Source: an uncultured Tenacibaculum sp.
GTDB taxonomy: Bacteria; Bacteroidota; Bacteroidia; Flavobacteriales; Flavobacteriaceae
Reading direction: 5' to 3'
Length of the DNA stretch: 64,000 nucleotides
Assembly (NCBI GenBank): GCA_947504185.1
Contig: CANNGJ010000009.1
Location: 1 to 64,000, forward strand
Shown: positions 56,301 through 64,000 of the stretch, piece by piece
Layout: each line of letters begins with the position of its first letter
Numbering within the stretch: the stretch's first letter is position 1
Program-made: the position numbers and the translations under genes
Notes under the pieces: model-generated
Told to the model about the DNA's origin: nothing
The model's database searches: none
The model's input: the letters and a program-made list of their open reading frames with translations, nothing else

Positions 56301-58208
56301 AATGCTAGAATTACAATCCCTTCTGGAAAAACTAAAATATCTGGTATTTTATCTCCAACTATTGATGTAAATAAAGGGATAATTGAGTTTACTAATCTTA
56401 AATTAAAAATTCCAGTTTATTCTTATAGTTGGAACAGTGGGGTTTCTCCTTTTGAACACTTTAAAAATTACTTATTACCTAATGATAATGGAGATATAAC
56501 TCAAGATCATAATGCTGTTCTTAACCAGCTATTAAACAAAGATGAATTTACAGATGCTGATATTAATGAAATAAAGAAAATCGCAAATTGTGGGGCTAAA
56601 TATTTCACTACTAAAAATAAGTATTTAATCATTAAAAAAATAACAGAACACAGCTATTTTTTAACAGAATATTATGAAGATTTAATTTTAGATTTAATTG
56701 ATAATTATTCAGGTGATATAAAAACATATTCAGAAGAATTAATAGGATATTTTATAAACGATACTGATTTAACAAGTAGGTTGTTTAATAGGATGACTGA
56801 TGAACATGGTGGATATGTTTGGAAGGGAAATGAAAATAATTATTCTAGGTTTTTAGAACAGGTTTACGCATTGTGGAAAGGAACAGATTACGCTAAAGAA
56901 AGTAATTATTCTTATGTTGAAATAGGAGATACTTTAAATAGCAGTATTTTAAGTCCAAGAGTAATTATGTACGATGGTGATTCTTGGTTTCCAAATGTTT
57001 CCTATAATGGAGTTAGTTTTAGAGAGGGAAAAGTAAATTTACTTACTGAGTCGGTTTATGGACAGCATGGTGTTTTAAGCTATGAACTATTTCAGCCGGT
57101 ATTAATTGTTTTTGGTAAAGGGAAAGGTAAAGCCAAAGTAACTAAAGAGATGGTACCAGCAATATACTTTGCGGGAACTACAGAAAAAGACAATCTAGAA
57201 AAAGGGCTAGACCAAATAGGGTTAACTGTAGATATAGCTCTTACGTTTAGTGGTGTAGGTAACTTTACTAAATTAAGACATTTAACAAAGTTAAAACAAG
57301 TAGGTAGAGTCGTAATTGGTACTGTTGAAATTACGAGTGGTGTTGCAGATATATTAATGAACTATACAGATATATGCGAAGGAAGCGAAGAGTTTTGTAG
57401 TTCGCTTCAAGAATATAATATGTATCTTCAAATGGGACTTTTAGGTTCTGGTTTAATAAAAGCAAAATTTGCTTTAGCTAGAAAAAAAGCTAAAGACAAT
57501 TATATAAAGAATAGAGATGCTTTAATTAAAAAGAAAGGAGCAGATGATCCTTCTATTAAAGAATTAGATGAACATTTTGGAATAACTAATGGAAGTGTAG
57601 ATCTAAGTAAGTTTTTGGATGATGAGTTGGTTAAAAACTTCAGAAAACAAGTTATAGATGAGGAATTACCAGCAAAATTCCCTAATCTTTCTATAGATGA
57701 ACTAACAGCTATTAAAGTATATACTAGTGATGAAGCTAGAAATGGAGTAAAAATATATTATGAATTAAATAGGCAATTAAGAGCGGATAATCTAGATGAC
57801 TACAATAAAGGTTTAAATCAACTATTAAATAATAGTTTAGAGAAATTACCTAATAACAATAATGACAAGTTATTTAGAGGAATATACGGTGAAGAAGCTA
57901 ATATCGCTAGTAATTGGAAAAAGGGAGATAAGGTTAAATTTAAAGAGTTTAAATCAACATCAACAAATATTCAAAAAGCAGCCTATGAGTTTAGCTACAA
58001 ACACTCAGATGATATGTTAATTGAGATAAGAGGAGCTAAAGGTGCAAATGTTTGTGATATTTCTTGTAGTCCAGATGAAATGGAAGTAATTCTTAAATCT
58101 GGGCAAGAATTTAAGGTAATAGATGTTATTGAAGATTTTAAAATTTTTGATATGGATTATGATCAGCAAAATCCGTTTACTAAAATAATAATAGAAGTTA
58201 TTAAATAA
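53376..58208 (+). CDS. Secreted multidomain toxin: FN3, metzincin protease, C-terminal ADP-ribosyltransferase (1610 aa)
   Basis: Signal peptide 1-19 (ending FGQ), then a TANFOR-like beta domain (VQLLTNVQAPAPVNFYNYAD) to about 150, a second Ig-like region, and a fibronectin III domain at about 285-372. At 855-866 is HELGHGIFGLKH, an exact metzincin HExxHxxGxxH motif, with a Met-turn-like NFLMD after it. Residues about 1260-1360 are hydrophobic and glycine-rich, like the pre-toxin region of polymorphic toxins. The end resembles ART exoenzymes: LFRGIYG with Arg1501, STS at 1527-1529 and ExE at Glu1568/Glu1570 (the R-S-E pattern of arginine-specific enzymes). Cognate target and secretion route are unknown. 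No type IX C-terminal domain is seen. Confidence 0.88.
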   Translation: MRKKLLVFLLFICSFSTFGQQYPVQLLTNVQAPAPVNFYNYADESSLNSPITVQIFLNDLTVSNRQVKLKTYFEGGNIQFQSKDFVLGAENLFLDGGIPLILRNAELAPYYKYENIQGIGAATYGQSIPEGSYDFCFEVFDYLSGNKLSAKKCTKVFIFKNEPPILNLPFNGTNIEPKDFENIVFQWTPRHLNVSNVEYELSIVEIWDNTITPQTAFLSQAPIYQETTRATSILYGPDKPQLLADKRYAWRIQAKALQGLEEIGLFKNEGYSEVFWFSRTSPCQEPEDITGEPKGLSKINVYWNEDPTVYSDYIIAYREADKPDAHWFTKKTNSAWATIWNLKPGTTYEYKVKGKCTYQYSEYSEVQYVTTEIVKNEDANYQCGIVPDEIAITNREPHPGLAIGSQITAGDFKVVITDITSQSPGSLSGKGYVSIPYLNFAKFAVNFSNILVNTDNRLAQGEIVTVYDAKFGEGASMTVDVNVNISEGINGDAGETNVKEVDFVVDSVTINADGAIVATGTNADGEPDSAIIPGDKDVKIISSNGDVWSVGEDGKITKEEGGEGGAVVAGTTNGIGSNGEVNQVTADGVLVTFEDSGYYSYDALPKNTSSELEAEYRVIETKNGNKYEIPYKAISDNNGEDFIYADVEITDNTIVKDSIIFKTKEGAKVDVLSWDGDKAKLKLVRKLDYADEEIYATIKNKEGKYDVAGTLITTHLASQELEAINVVLVPVGVDVDSDLITKTKEIYAKAGVRLNIEVKPKVDKDEVYGLENLPRIEVGDSNLLAHYTADQKLFNNYIKNQTYYNKKTYYVSVTNIATSEGNELNGFMPLKRQFGFVFIHDKNNTTATQSKTLAHELGHGIFGLKHTWDEYNFAQGATNFLMDSKPEGTVLNHLDWKKLHAPGIQLYWFQGDEDGEYSTSEYFEKLLQQLRCASASGNNELAIPQKYREGLNNKFINFNYALSSDKTEINGEKISNARITIPSGKTKISGILSPTIDVNKGIIEFTNLKLKIPVYSYSWNSGVSPFEHFKNYLLPNDNGDITQDHNAVLNQLLNKDEFTDADINEIKKIANCGAKYFTTKNKYLIIKKITEHSYFLTEYYEDLILDLIDNYSGDIKTYSEELIGYFINDTDLTSRLFNRMTDEHGGYVWKGNENNYSRFLEQVYALWKGTDYAKESNYSYVEIGDTLNSSILSPRVIMYDGDSWFPNVSYNGVSFREGKVNLLTESVYGQHGVLSYELFQPVLIVFGKGKGKAKVTKEMVPAIYFAGTTEKDNLEKGLDQIGLTVDIALTFSGVGNFTKLRHLTKLKQVGRVVIGTVEITSGVADILMNYTDICEGSEEFCSSLQEYNMYLQMGLLGSGLIKAKFALARKKAKDNYIKNRDALIKKKGADDPSIKELDEHFGITNGSVDLSKFLDDELVKNFRKQVIDEELPAKFPNLSIDELTAIKVYTSDEARNGVKIYYELNRQLRADNLDDYNKGLNQLLNNSLEKLPNNNNDKLFRGIYGEEANIASNWKKGDKVKFKEFKSTSTNIQKAAYEFSYKHSDDMLIEIRGAKGANVCDISCSPDEMEVILKSGQEFKVIDVIEDFKIFDMDYDQQNPFTKIIIEVIK

Positions 58209-58213
58209 ATTTT

Positions 58214-58768
58214 ATGAATAATAAATTATTAGTTTATATAGATAAGGCATTATCAAATTTGAATAGACATCTCAAAGATGATATTTCGAATGATAGGGAA
58301 AAGCAAAAATTAGAAATGCGTATTGAAGTTTTTGAAGAGATAAGAAGTGTATTTGAGTGGAAAACTTCTAAAGAAGAAAATAAACAATCAAGAAGAATTT
58401 TACAATTAGCTAAATCGAGAGAGCAAGATTGGGATGTAAAAGATCAATTAAATGAGATTAATCTTTATTCAAAAATTAGAGAGGTTATTCCATATATAAT
58501 GGCAGTTAGCTATAAAATAAATATGGAAGAAAATCATTTAACAGAGGATTTACTGGTTTTTTGCGAGAGTCAACTAGAAATTATAGATAGATCTTCATAT
58601 AAAAGAAAAATTATTTTCCCTAATAAAGAGGAAATAGAAAAAGCTTTTAAGAGCTATACAGAAAGAATAAAACCGAATAAAATACCTAGTCTTAAGGTTT
58701 ATAATCAGCCAGAAGTAAATGAGAAAATTGAAGAGCTATATCAAATGTTTTTGAATCTATCCCGCTAG
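58214..58768 (+). CDS. Candidate immunity protein for the ADP-ribosyltransferase toxin (184 aa)
   Basis: Starts 5 bp after the toxin stop, on the same strand, with no signal peptide or membrane segment; it is helical and highly charged. Tight coupling and a cytoplasmic location are the usual marks of an immunity gene in toxin-immunity cassettes. I recognise no known immunity family. A short palindrome directly follows its stop. The role is inferred from position only. Confidence 0.68.
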   Translation: MNNKLLVYIDKALSNLNRHLKDDISNDREKQKLEMRIEVFEEIRSVFEWKTSKEENKQSRRILQLAKSREQDWDVKDQLNEINLYSKIREVIPYIMAVSYKINMEENHLTEDLLVFCESQLEIIDRSSYKRKIIFPNKEEIEKAFKSYTERIKPNKIPSLKVYNQPEVNEKIEELYQMFLNLSR

Positions 58769-58787
58769 TGCGAGCATCCTGCTCGTG
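58769..58787. repeat. REP-like palindrome after the immunity gene
   Basis: CGAGCA, 3-base spacer TCC, TGCTCG (58771-58785), flanked by TG and TG, starts at the first base after the immunity-gene stop. There is no T run, so it is not a standard terminator. It may mark the end of a mobile toxin-immunity cassette. Confidence 0.5.
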
Positions 58788-58792
58788 ACGAC

Positions 58793-58849
58793 ATGAGTAA
58801 GAAGAAGCGAATAAAGAAATTAAAGTCAATAAAACAGAAATTAAAATAA
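58793..58849 (+). CDS. Tiny lysine-rich ORF coupled to the lipoprotein gene (18 aa)
   Basis: Reads MSKKKRIKKLKSIKQKLK and stops in TAATG, sharing one base with the lipoprotein ATG. It may be a leader peptide that couples translation, or the leftover end of a gene displaced by the toxin cassette. Weak evidence. Confidence 0.3.
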   Translation: MSKKKRIKKLKSIKQKLK

Positions 58850-59931
58850 TGAAAATAATAGTAAAAATAGTAGTAAGTATCTTTTTAACACTTTTAATAA
58901 GTGCTTGTAGTAGCGATAGTGATGCTCTAAATTCAAAAGAATTTAGATATTTAGGTTTTGAAAAAGATGTATTATTACCTTCAGTAAATGAAAGAGATAT
59001 TGTTTTTTATACCATAAGTTTTGATACTAATAAAAGTAACTGGGAACTTACCTTAAACGATGAAGCAAAAAACATACCTGTAACTTTAACAAAGGTAGAA
59101 GAAACAGGCCATGGATGGACAGCAATAGATGACCCATTACAAAAAATATATTGTAAAGTACCAGCTTTTGGCACTGGTAATTATACATTAACTATAAAAA
59201 ATAAGGTTACAGGTCAACTACAAACTCATACATTTTTAGTTCGAGATAATACCTTTAATGAGGTAAAATCAGCAGCTGATGCATTTTATAGTTTAGAAGG
59301 CGAGTTACATTACCTACATAGCCAAAACACAACAAATACAATACTAAGCAATATAAACACAAATAGTATAGAGAAAGTAGTATTAGAAAACACAACTACA
59401 TTTAACCCAATAATGTTAGAATATACAGTTAATAATGAAGGAGCATTAAATTTTACAATACCTAAAGCAACACCAGTAGGGGTATATTATTTGGGGGTAT
59501 ATTATAATAGTGGCATTAATTCATTTTTCGAAAAAGAGATAATAGTATTAGAAGAACAAAAGCCAGTAATAACAAGTGTTAACAAAACAATTATTGTATC
59601 AGGTGAAGATTTAGTTTTAAAAGGTAACAATTTTAGATATATCGTAGACGATAGCCTTGTACCAACAAAAGGCTTAACTAGAATAAGAACAGAAACTAAA
59701 TTAGTGTTTAATAATGGTAAAGAAGAGCAAACAGTAAGTTTAGGTAGATACGAAGAAGATGAAGAATACAACAATATAAATAGCAACTTTACCGAACTAA
59801 CATATAAAATACCTACAAAAGAAGATTTTTATATTTTCTCAGATGTAGATAAAACTTATTTTGAAGGAGAAGTATATTTAAAAAGCGGGCCTTATAAAAC
59901 AGATTCGTTTACGTTAAAAATAATCTTTTAA
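58849..59931 (+). CDS. Lipoprotein with IPT/TIG-like domain (360 aa)
   Basis: Lipobox LISAC gives a lipidated Cys near residue 20, then a Ser/Asp start (SSDSDA). Residues about 20-235 look beta-rich and Ig-like. From about 240 the text PVITSVNKTIIVSGEDLVLKGNNF is an IPT/TIG-type opening, and the sequence continues to the end as one domain. No catalytic motif. Likely a surface lipoprotein that works with the flanking secreted proteins. Confidence 0.78.
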   Translation: MKIIVKIVVSIFLTLLISACSSDSDALNSKEFRYLGFEKDVLLPSVNERDIVFYTISFDTNKSNWELTLNDEAKNIPVTLTKVEETGHGWTAIDDPLQKIYCKVPAFGTGNYTLTIKNKVTGQLQTHTFLVRDNTFNEVKSAADAFYSLEGELHYLHSQNTTNTILSNINTNSIEKVVLENTTTFNPIMLEYTVNNEGALNFTIPKATPVGVYYLGVYYNSGINSFFEKEIIVLEEQKPVITSVNKTIIVSGEDLVLKGNNFRYIVDDSLVPTKGLTRIRTETKLVFNNGKEEQTVSLGRYEEDEEYNNINSNFTELTYKIPTKEDFYIFSDVDKTYFEGEVYLKSGPYKTDSFTLKIIF

Positions 59932-59977
59932 AAAATAAGAAAGCTAAAAAAGAAAAAGAAAACTAACCCTTCATGGC

Positions 59978-62900
59978 ATGAATAAAAAATTAACCCTAAG
60001 TTTTTTAATACTTATATGTATAAGTATTAACCTTTTTTCGAATACTAATTTTAATGAAAGAGATAAAGATAGTGTAGCCACAAAAGGAATACCAGTAAAG
60101 CCAACGAAAATAACAAATGCAAAAACTTTTCGTAGCTTTTCTTCTTTAGAAAAGTTCGATAAGGTAGAAACATCAATAACACAACAACGTTTTACAGATC
60201 AAGGATTTAAATTTAATACTGCCGATTCTACAACAAATAAAAAATGGTTAGATAAAGCAACGAACACCTTCAAAAAAATTGAAGAACTAGATAATTATAT
60301 TGATGTTTTAACAAAAGATGGTTTAGCACAATTACCAGTAGCCATTAAACCTGTTAGTATAAGTAATGTAAAGTACACTGTAGGTATTGCCAAAGCTGTT
60401 TTTAAACCTGCTTTTACTGAGTTAACGGTTTTTTTAAAAGTTGAATTACCAAGTACAAATGATAAAAGAGGAGATCAAGTATTAATACTAGGAGCTTCAA
60501 ATGTAAAATTATCGCATACAGGGGGTATTATAGGTGATGCCAAGTTACATTTAATATCACAATTTACAGTTAATTTTAATCAAGGATCAGTATTACTAAC
60601 CTTAAAAGGGAGCTTTGAAAATCCAGGTACTTATGCTTTAATAGATTGTTCTGGGTTTAAAGAAATGGGGCTTGATGCCAATATAAAATTCGCCGATGGT
60701 TTATTACATCCAGTAGATAAAAATGGAAAGAAAAAAATAGGCTATGTAGAAGCCGATTTTAAAACAACTATTGCAGATTGGAACGATATGGTAGTAAACA
60801 TATCATTACCAGAATTTGGTATTAAAGGGCTTGAAGGAACCACCTTTAAATTAAATACAGCTGTTTTTGATTTTAGTGATTTACGAAATGATCCGGCAAC
60901 ACCAGCATCTTATATCAATAAATATTATAATGGGACTCCTAATTTATGGCGAGGAGTGTATGTAAAATCATTACAAGTAATATTACCTCCAGAGTTTAAA
61001 ATTAAAGGGAAAAGTGATAAAAGAGTTGCTTTTGGTGCTAGTGATTTAATAATTGATGGGCAAGGAGTAACAGGAAAATTTATAGGAGAAAATGTAATAG
61101 GACTTAAAGAAGGAGATGCTTCTGGATGGGATTTTTCATTAGATTATTTTTTGATAGATATAGAAACCAATAATCTTAAAGCTGGAGAGTTTAAAGGAAA
61201 ATTGGTTTTACCAGTTTCACAATTAGATAGTTTAAAATATCATGCAGTATTTCAACCAGGAGAGTATAAGTTAAAAGTTGAGACAGAAAAAGATATTGAG
61301 TTTAATGTTTGGAAAGCTGATGTACTTTTAACCAAAGATTCTTATGTAGAAATGAAGGTTAAAGAGGGTAAGTTTAGGCCAAAAGCAAGCTTAAATGGTT
61401 CTTTAACAATAGCGGCAGGTTTAGGAAATAGTAGTAATACACAAACAGCTTCAAATACTAAAAAAAGTACGATTAGTTTTAAAGGAATTAAATTCCAAAA
61501 AATGGTATTGCAAACCGAATCTCCTTCATTTACAGTAGATTATTTTGGATTAGAAGGAAGGTTAGCTTTAGCAGGGTTTCCACTAGCAATTAATGAAATA
61601 GGTTTAAAAACTCCGTCAGATAATAGAGCGGAATTACTCTTCGACTTAGAGGTGAATTTAATGGGGTCTAGCGATGGAGGTAATGGTGGATCTACCAAGC
61701 TAGCTATAAAAGGACTTAAAGAAGAAGGTAAATGGAAATTCGATGGTGTAGAGTTAGAAAGGCTACATATAAAAATGGATATAGCTGGTACTCAGTTACA
61801 AGGAGCCATTTTTATATTTGATGATGATCCAACATATGGTACTGGTTTTGCAGGAGCAGTAGGTGCTAAATTTTCAAAAGGTTTAAAATTAGAAGTACAA
61901 GCGAAAGCACTGTTTGGTAGAACAAAAGAATTTAGATATTGGTTTGCGGATGCTCAAGTAAAAATACCTAATGGAATACCTGTATTTACAGGATTTGCAT
62001 TAAACTCTTTTGGAGGAGGGATTTATAGTAGAATGAAAATGGATGGAGTAAGTAAGAAAAATGATGCTGCATTTCAGGAAATAGGAGCCTCTACTTCAGG
62101 GATAATATATGTGCCTTATGAAGATAATGCTTTAGGAATGAAAGCATCGGTAGGTATTACAACCCAAAATTCTGAAGATTTATTTCATGCTACCGTAGAA
62201 TTTGGGATGGCATTTAGAAGGTCAGGGGGCTTGCAAGAAATTTATTTTAAAGGATTTGGAGAGTTATTATCTCCTCTTCCATCCGATTATTATGATGTGC
62301 TAGAAGATAATTTAAGTGCTATTTCTGATGAAGGTGTTGAGATACAAAACAAACAAACTTCCGCGGCTATAGCTGTAGATGTTTTTATCGGTTTTGACTT
62401 TGTAAACGATATTTTCCAAGCAACTTCAGAAGTTTATATAAATTTTGGAGTAGTAAAAGGAGTTGGGCCATCAGGAAGAGCAGGATGGTTAGATTTTTAT
62501 GTGTCTCCTGATGAATGGCATTTGTTAATAGGTACACCAGAAGATAGGGTTGGAGTAGAGATAGACTTGGCAATTTTAAAAGTTAAAATGGATAGTTATT
62601 TTATGACAGGAGATAACTTGCCAGGGAGCCCGCCGCCGCCATCGATTGTTGCTGATATTTTAGGAGTTGATGTTTCAGATTTAGATTATATGCGTGATTT
62701 AAATATGTTAGAATCTGGATATGGTTTAGCTTTCGGAGCAAGCTTAAGCGTAACCACAGGAGACTTAACTTTTTTAATATTTTATGCACGTTTTGATGCC
62801 GGAGTAGGCTTTGATATTATGTTAAAAGATTATGGTGATGCCCATTGTAAAGGCTCATCGGAACCTATAGGTATGAATGGTTGGTATGCCAATGGTCAGG

Positions 62901-64000
62901 CATATGCATATTTACAAGGAGAGTTAGGATTAACATTCAGGCTTTTCGGATCAAAAAAGAAAATACCAATTATAAGTGGTGGAGGTGCAGTATTATTACA
63001 AGCACGTTTACCAAACCCAGCCTGGTTTAGAGGTTATTTAGGGGGTAAGTACAATTTATTAGGAGGCTTGATTAAAGGAAGGTTTAGGTTTAAGGTTGAG
63101 TTAGGTGATAAGTGTGAAGTAGTAGGAGGAAGCCCATTAGAAGGTATTGTTGTTATTGGGGATTTAAAACCTAAAGATGCTAGTACAGAAGTAGATGTGT
63201 TTGCTGCGCCTAAAGCAGTATTTAATCTTCAAATTAATAAGATTTTTGAATTACCAGATGAAACAGGTGATAGAAAGTATAAAATTTTATTAGATGAGTT
63301 TTCTGTTAAAAATAATGGAGCTCCTATTATAGGAGAAGTTAAATGGAATGATAGAAATGATGTAGCTGTATTTTATTCTCATGAAATTTTACCACCAAAC
63401 GCGCAACTTAAAGCATATGTCCAACTTCATTTCGAAGAATTTAAGAATGGTCAATGGGAAACAATTAAAGATGACGGTAAGATAGCAACAGAAACTAAAG
63501 AGATAAGCTTTACAACTGGAGAAGCACCAAAAACAATTCCTTTAAATAACATAGAATATATGTACCCAGTTTTAGGACAACAAAATTTATTTATAGAGGA
63601 GTATGGTACAGCTTATATTAATTTAAAAAGAGGGCAAAGTTACTTATTTGAAGCAGTGCCGAATTGGAATAAAACAATGGTAATGTCTTCAGGTAATGGA
63701 ACAGCACAAGTAAAACCATACACGTATAGTTCGGCTAAAAAACAAATTGTGTATAGTTTACCTAATAGTATGACTAAAGAAACTGTATATAATGTAGATA
63801 TCAAATTGATTTCTGAAGGAAATAGCGATTTAAATGATAATGTGTCTGAAACCTATAATGCAAAAGATATTGGAGGAGATGAGACCGAAAATACTGCTGA
63901 GGTAAAGTCGAAAACAGCAGATGAAGCCGCAACCAAAGACGGAGAAAGAAAATTACTAGCCTATGATTTTAGAACTAGTGAATACGAAACTTTTGAAGAT
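59978..64000 (+). CDS. Giant secreted hypothetical protein, partial (more than 1341 aa)
   Basis: Open from the ATG at 59978 to the window edge; the stop lies outside. An earlier ATG at 59973 meets a stop after two codons. A signal peptide (MNKKLTLSFLILICISINLF) leads into a long beta-rich sequence with many Gly/Asp turns and a proline-rich break near residues 885-890 (GSPPPPS). I find no known domain; the repeating strand-like pattern suggests a large rod or barrel. The 14-base upstream sequence is shared with the toxin gene. It lies downstream in the same cluster and is probably a structural or secretion component. Confidence 0.78.
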   Translation, partial: MNKKLTLSFLILICISINLFSNTNFNERDKDSVATKGIPVKPTKITNAKTFRSFSSLEKFDKVETSITQQRFTDQGFKFNTADSTTNKKWLDKATNTFKKIEELDNYIDVLTKDGLAQLPVAIKPVSISNVKYTVGIAKAVFKPAFTELTVFLKVELPSTNDKRGDQVLILGASNVKLSHTGGIIGDAKLHLISQFTVNFNQGSVLLTLKGSFENPGTYALIDCSGFKEMGLDANIKFADGLLHPVDKNGKKKIGYVEADFKTTIADWNDMVVNISLPEFGIKGLEGTTFKLNTAVFDFSDLRNDPATPASYINKYYNGTPNLWRGVYVKSLQVILPPEFKIKGKSDKRVAFGASDLIIDGQGVTGKFIGENVIGLKEGDASGWDFSLDYFLIDIETNNLKAGEFKGKLVLPVSQLDSLKYHAVFQPGEYKLKVETEKDIEFNVWKADVLLTKDSYVEMKVKEGKFRPKASLNGSLTIAAGLGNSSNTQTASNTKKSTISFKGIKFQKMVLQTESPSFTVDYFGLEGRLALAGFPLAINEIGLKTPSDNRAELLFDLEVNLMGSSDGGNGGSTKLAIKGLKEEGKWKFDGVELERLHIKMDIAGTQLQGAIFIFDDDPTYGTGFAGAVGAKFSKGLKLEVQAKALFGRTKEFRYWFADAQVKIPNGIPVFTGFALNSFGGGIYSRMKMDGVSKKNDAAFQEIGASTSGIIYVPYEDNALGMKASVGITTQNSEDLFHATVEFGMAFRRSGGLQEIYFKGFGELLSPLPSDYYDVLEDNLSAISDEGVEIQNKQTSAAIAVDVFIGFDFVNDIFQATSEVYINFGVVKGVGPSGRAGWLDFYVSPDEWHLLIGTPEDRVGVEIDLAILKVKMDSYFMTGDNLPGSPPPPSIVADILGVDVSDLDYMRDLNMLESGYGLAFGASLSVTTGDLTFLIFYARFDAGVGFDIMLKDYGDAHCKGSSEPIGMNGWYANGQAYAYLQGELGLTFRLFGSKKKIPIISGGGAVLLQARLPNPAWFRGYLGGKYNLLGGLIKGRFRFKVELGDKCEVVGGSPLEGIVVIGDLKPKDASTEVDVFAAPKAVFNLQINKIFELPDETGDRKYKILLDEFSVKNNGAPIIGEVKWNDRNDVAVFYSHEILPPNAQLKAYVQLHFEEFKNGQWETIKDDGKIATETKEISFTTGEAPKTIPLNNIEYMYPVLGQQNLFIEEYGTAYINLKRGQSYLFEAVPNWNKTMVMSSGNGTAQVKPYTYSSAKKQIVYSLPNSMTKETVYNVDIKLISEGNSDLNDNVSETYNAKDIGGDETENTAEVKSKTADEAATKDGERKLLAYDFRTSEYETFED

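Noticed and set aside
53376..58208. Type IX secretion C-terminal domain on the toxin
   Set aside because: The protein ends in the ART domain; no terminal beta domain with the usual sorting motifs is visible.
62385..62789. Leucine-rich minus-strand frames opposite the giant gene
   Set aside because: The plus strand is one uninterrupted frame with a signal peptide; these are its complement.
1..64000. CRISPR array, rRNA operon, prophage or integron
   Set aside because: No regularly spaced repeats, rRNA-like sequence, phage structural genes or integrase were seen.

Overview
This AT-rich window (about one third G+C by eye) comes from the chromosome of a marine-type member of the Flavobacteriaceae (Bacteroidota), perhaps Tenacibaculum or a close relative. 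The evidence is the gliding-motility ATPase gldA, a DNA polymerase III alpha subunit with an N-terminal proofreading exonuclease, DUF3857/transglutaminase, Porin_10 and DUF5686 outer-membrane families, a membrane pyrophosphatase, and promoters of the Bacteroidota form TTG-N18-20-TANNTTTG. The genus is a guess; the family is well supported.

Layout. 1-12,200 is read leftward: pabB, a lipoprotein, a small protein, an alpha/beta hydrolase, tilS and dsbD lie close together, followed by hppA, ppa and a DUF5686 outer-membrane protein. 12,200-15,300 holds pdhB divergent from etfB-etfA, with a perfect 26-bp palindrome in front of etfB. 15,300-21,100 carries a bifunctional nuclease, a nucleoside transporter, thyA, a small ORF, folA, gldA and a hydrolase. 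21,100-33,200 carries dnaE, a cold-shock gene, rpsP-rimM, phnA, a nucleoid-associated protein, rnhB and a putative porin. 33,200-37,700 holds nhaC, a membrane hydrolase and a methionine gamma-lyase-like gene divergent from an Lrp regulator. 37,700-48,100 holds two DUF3857 paralogues, a DUF4407 protein, a blaI/M56 sensor pair whose sensor gene is broken by two frameshifts, an M20 dipeptidase, tRNA-Leu, a UspA protein and HPF.

48,100-64,000 is accessory in character. It starts with decayed genes (a TerB-like remnant, an endonuclease G gene truncated by an IS3-family remnant) and an Arg/Ser-rich secreted protein. It continues with a rightward cluster: a predicted outer-membrane barrel with a helical tail; a 1610-residue secreted protein ending in an R-S-E ADP-ribosyltransferase domain behind a metzincin protease; a small cytoplasmic protein 5 bp downstream that looks like its immunity protein; an IPT/TIG-like lipoprotein; and a secreted protein of more than 1341 residues that runs off the window. 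I read this as a polymorphic-toxin locus and the most novel part of the window. The function is inferred; the ART motif residues and the gene order are visible directly.

Several frameshifts sit in simple tracts (a TA repeat, A and T runs). They may be real decay or phase variation, or they may be sequence errors.
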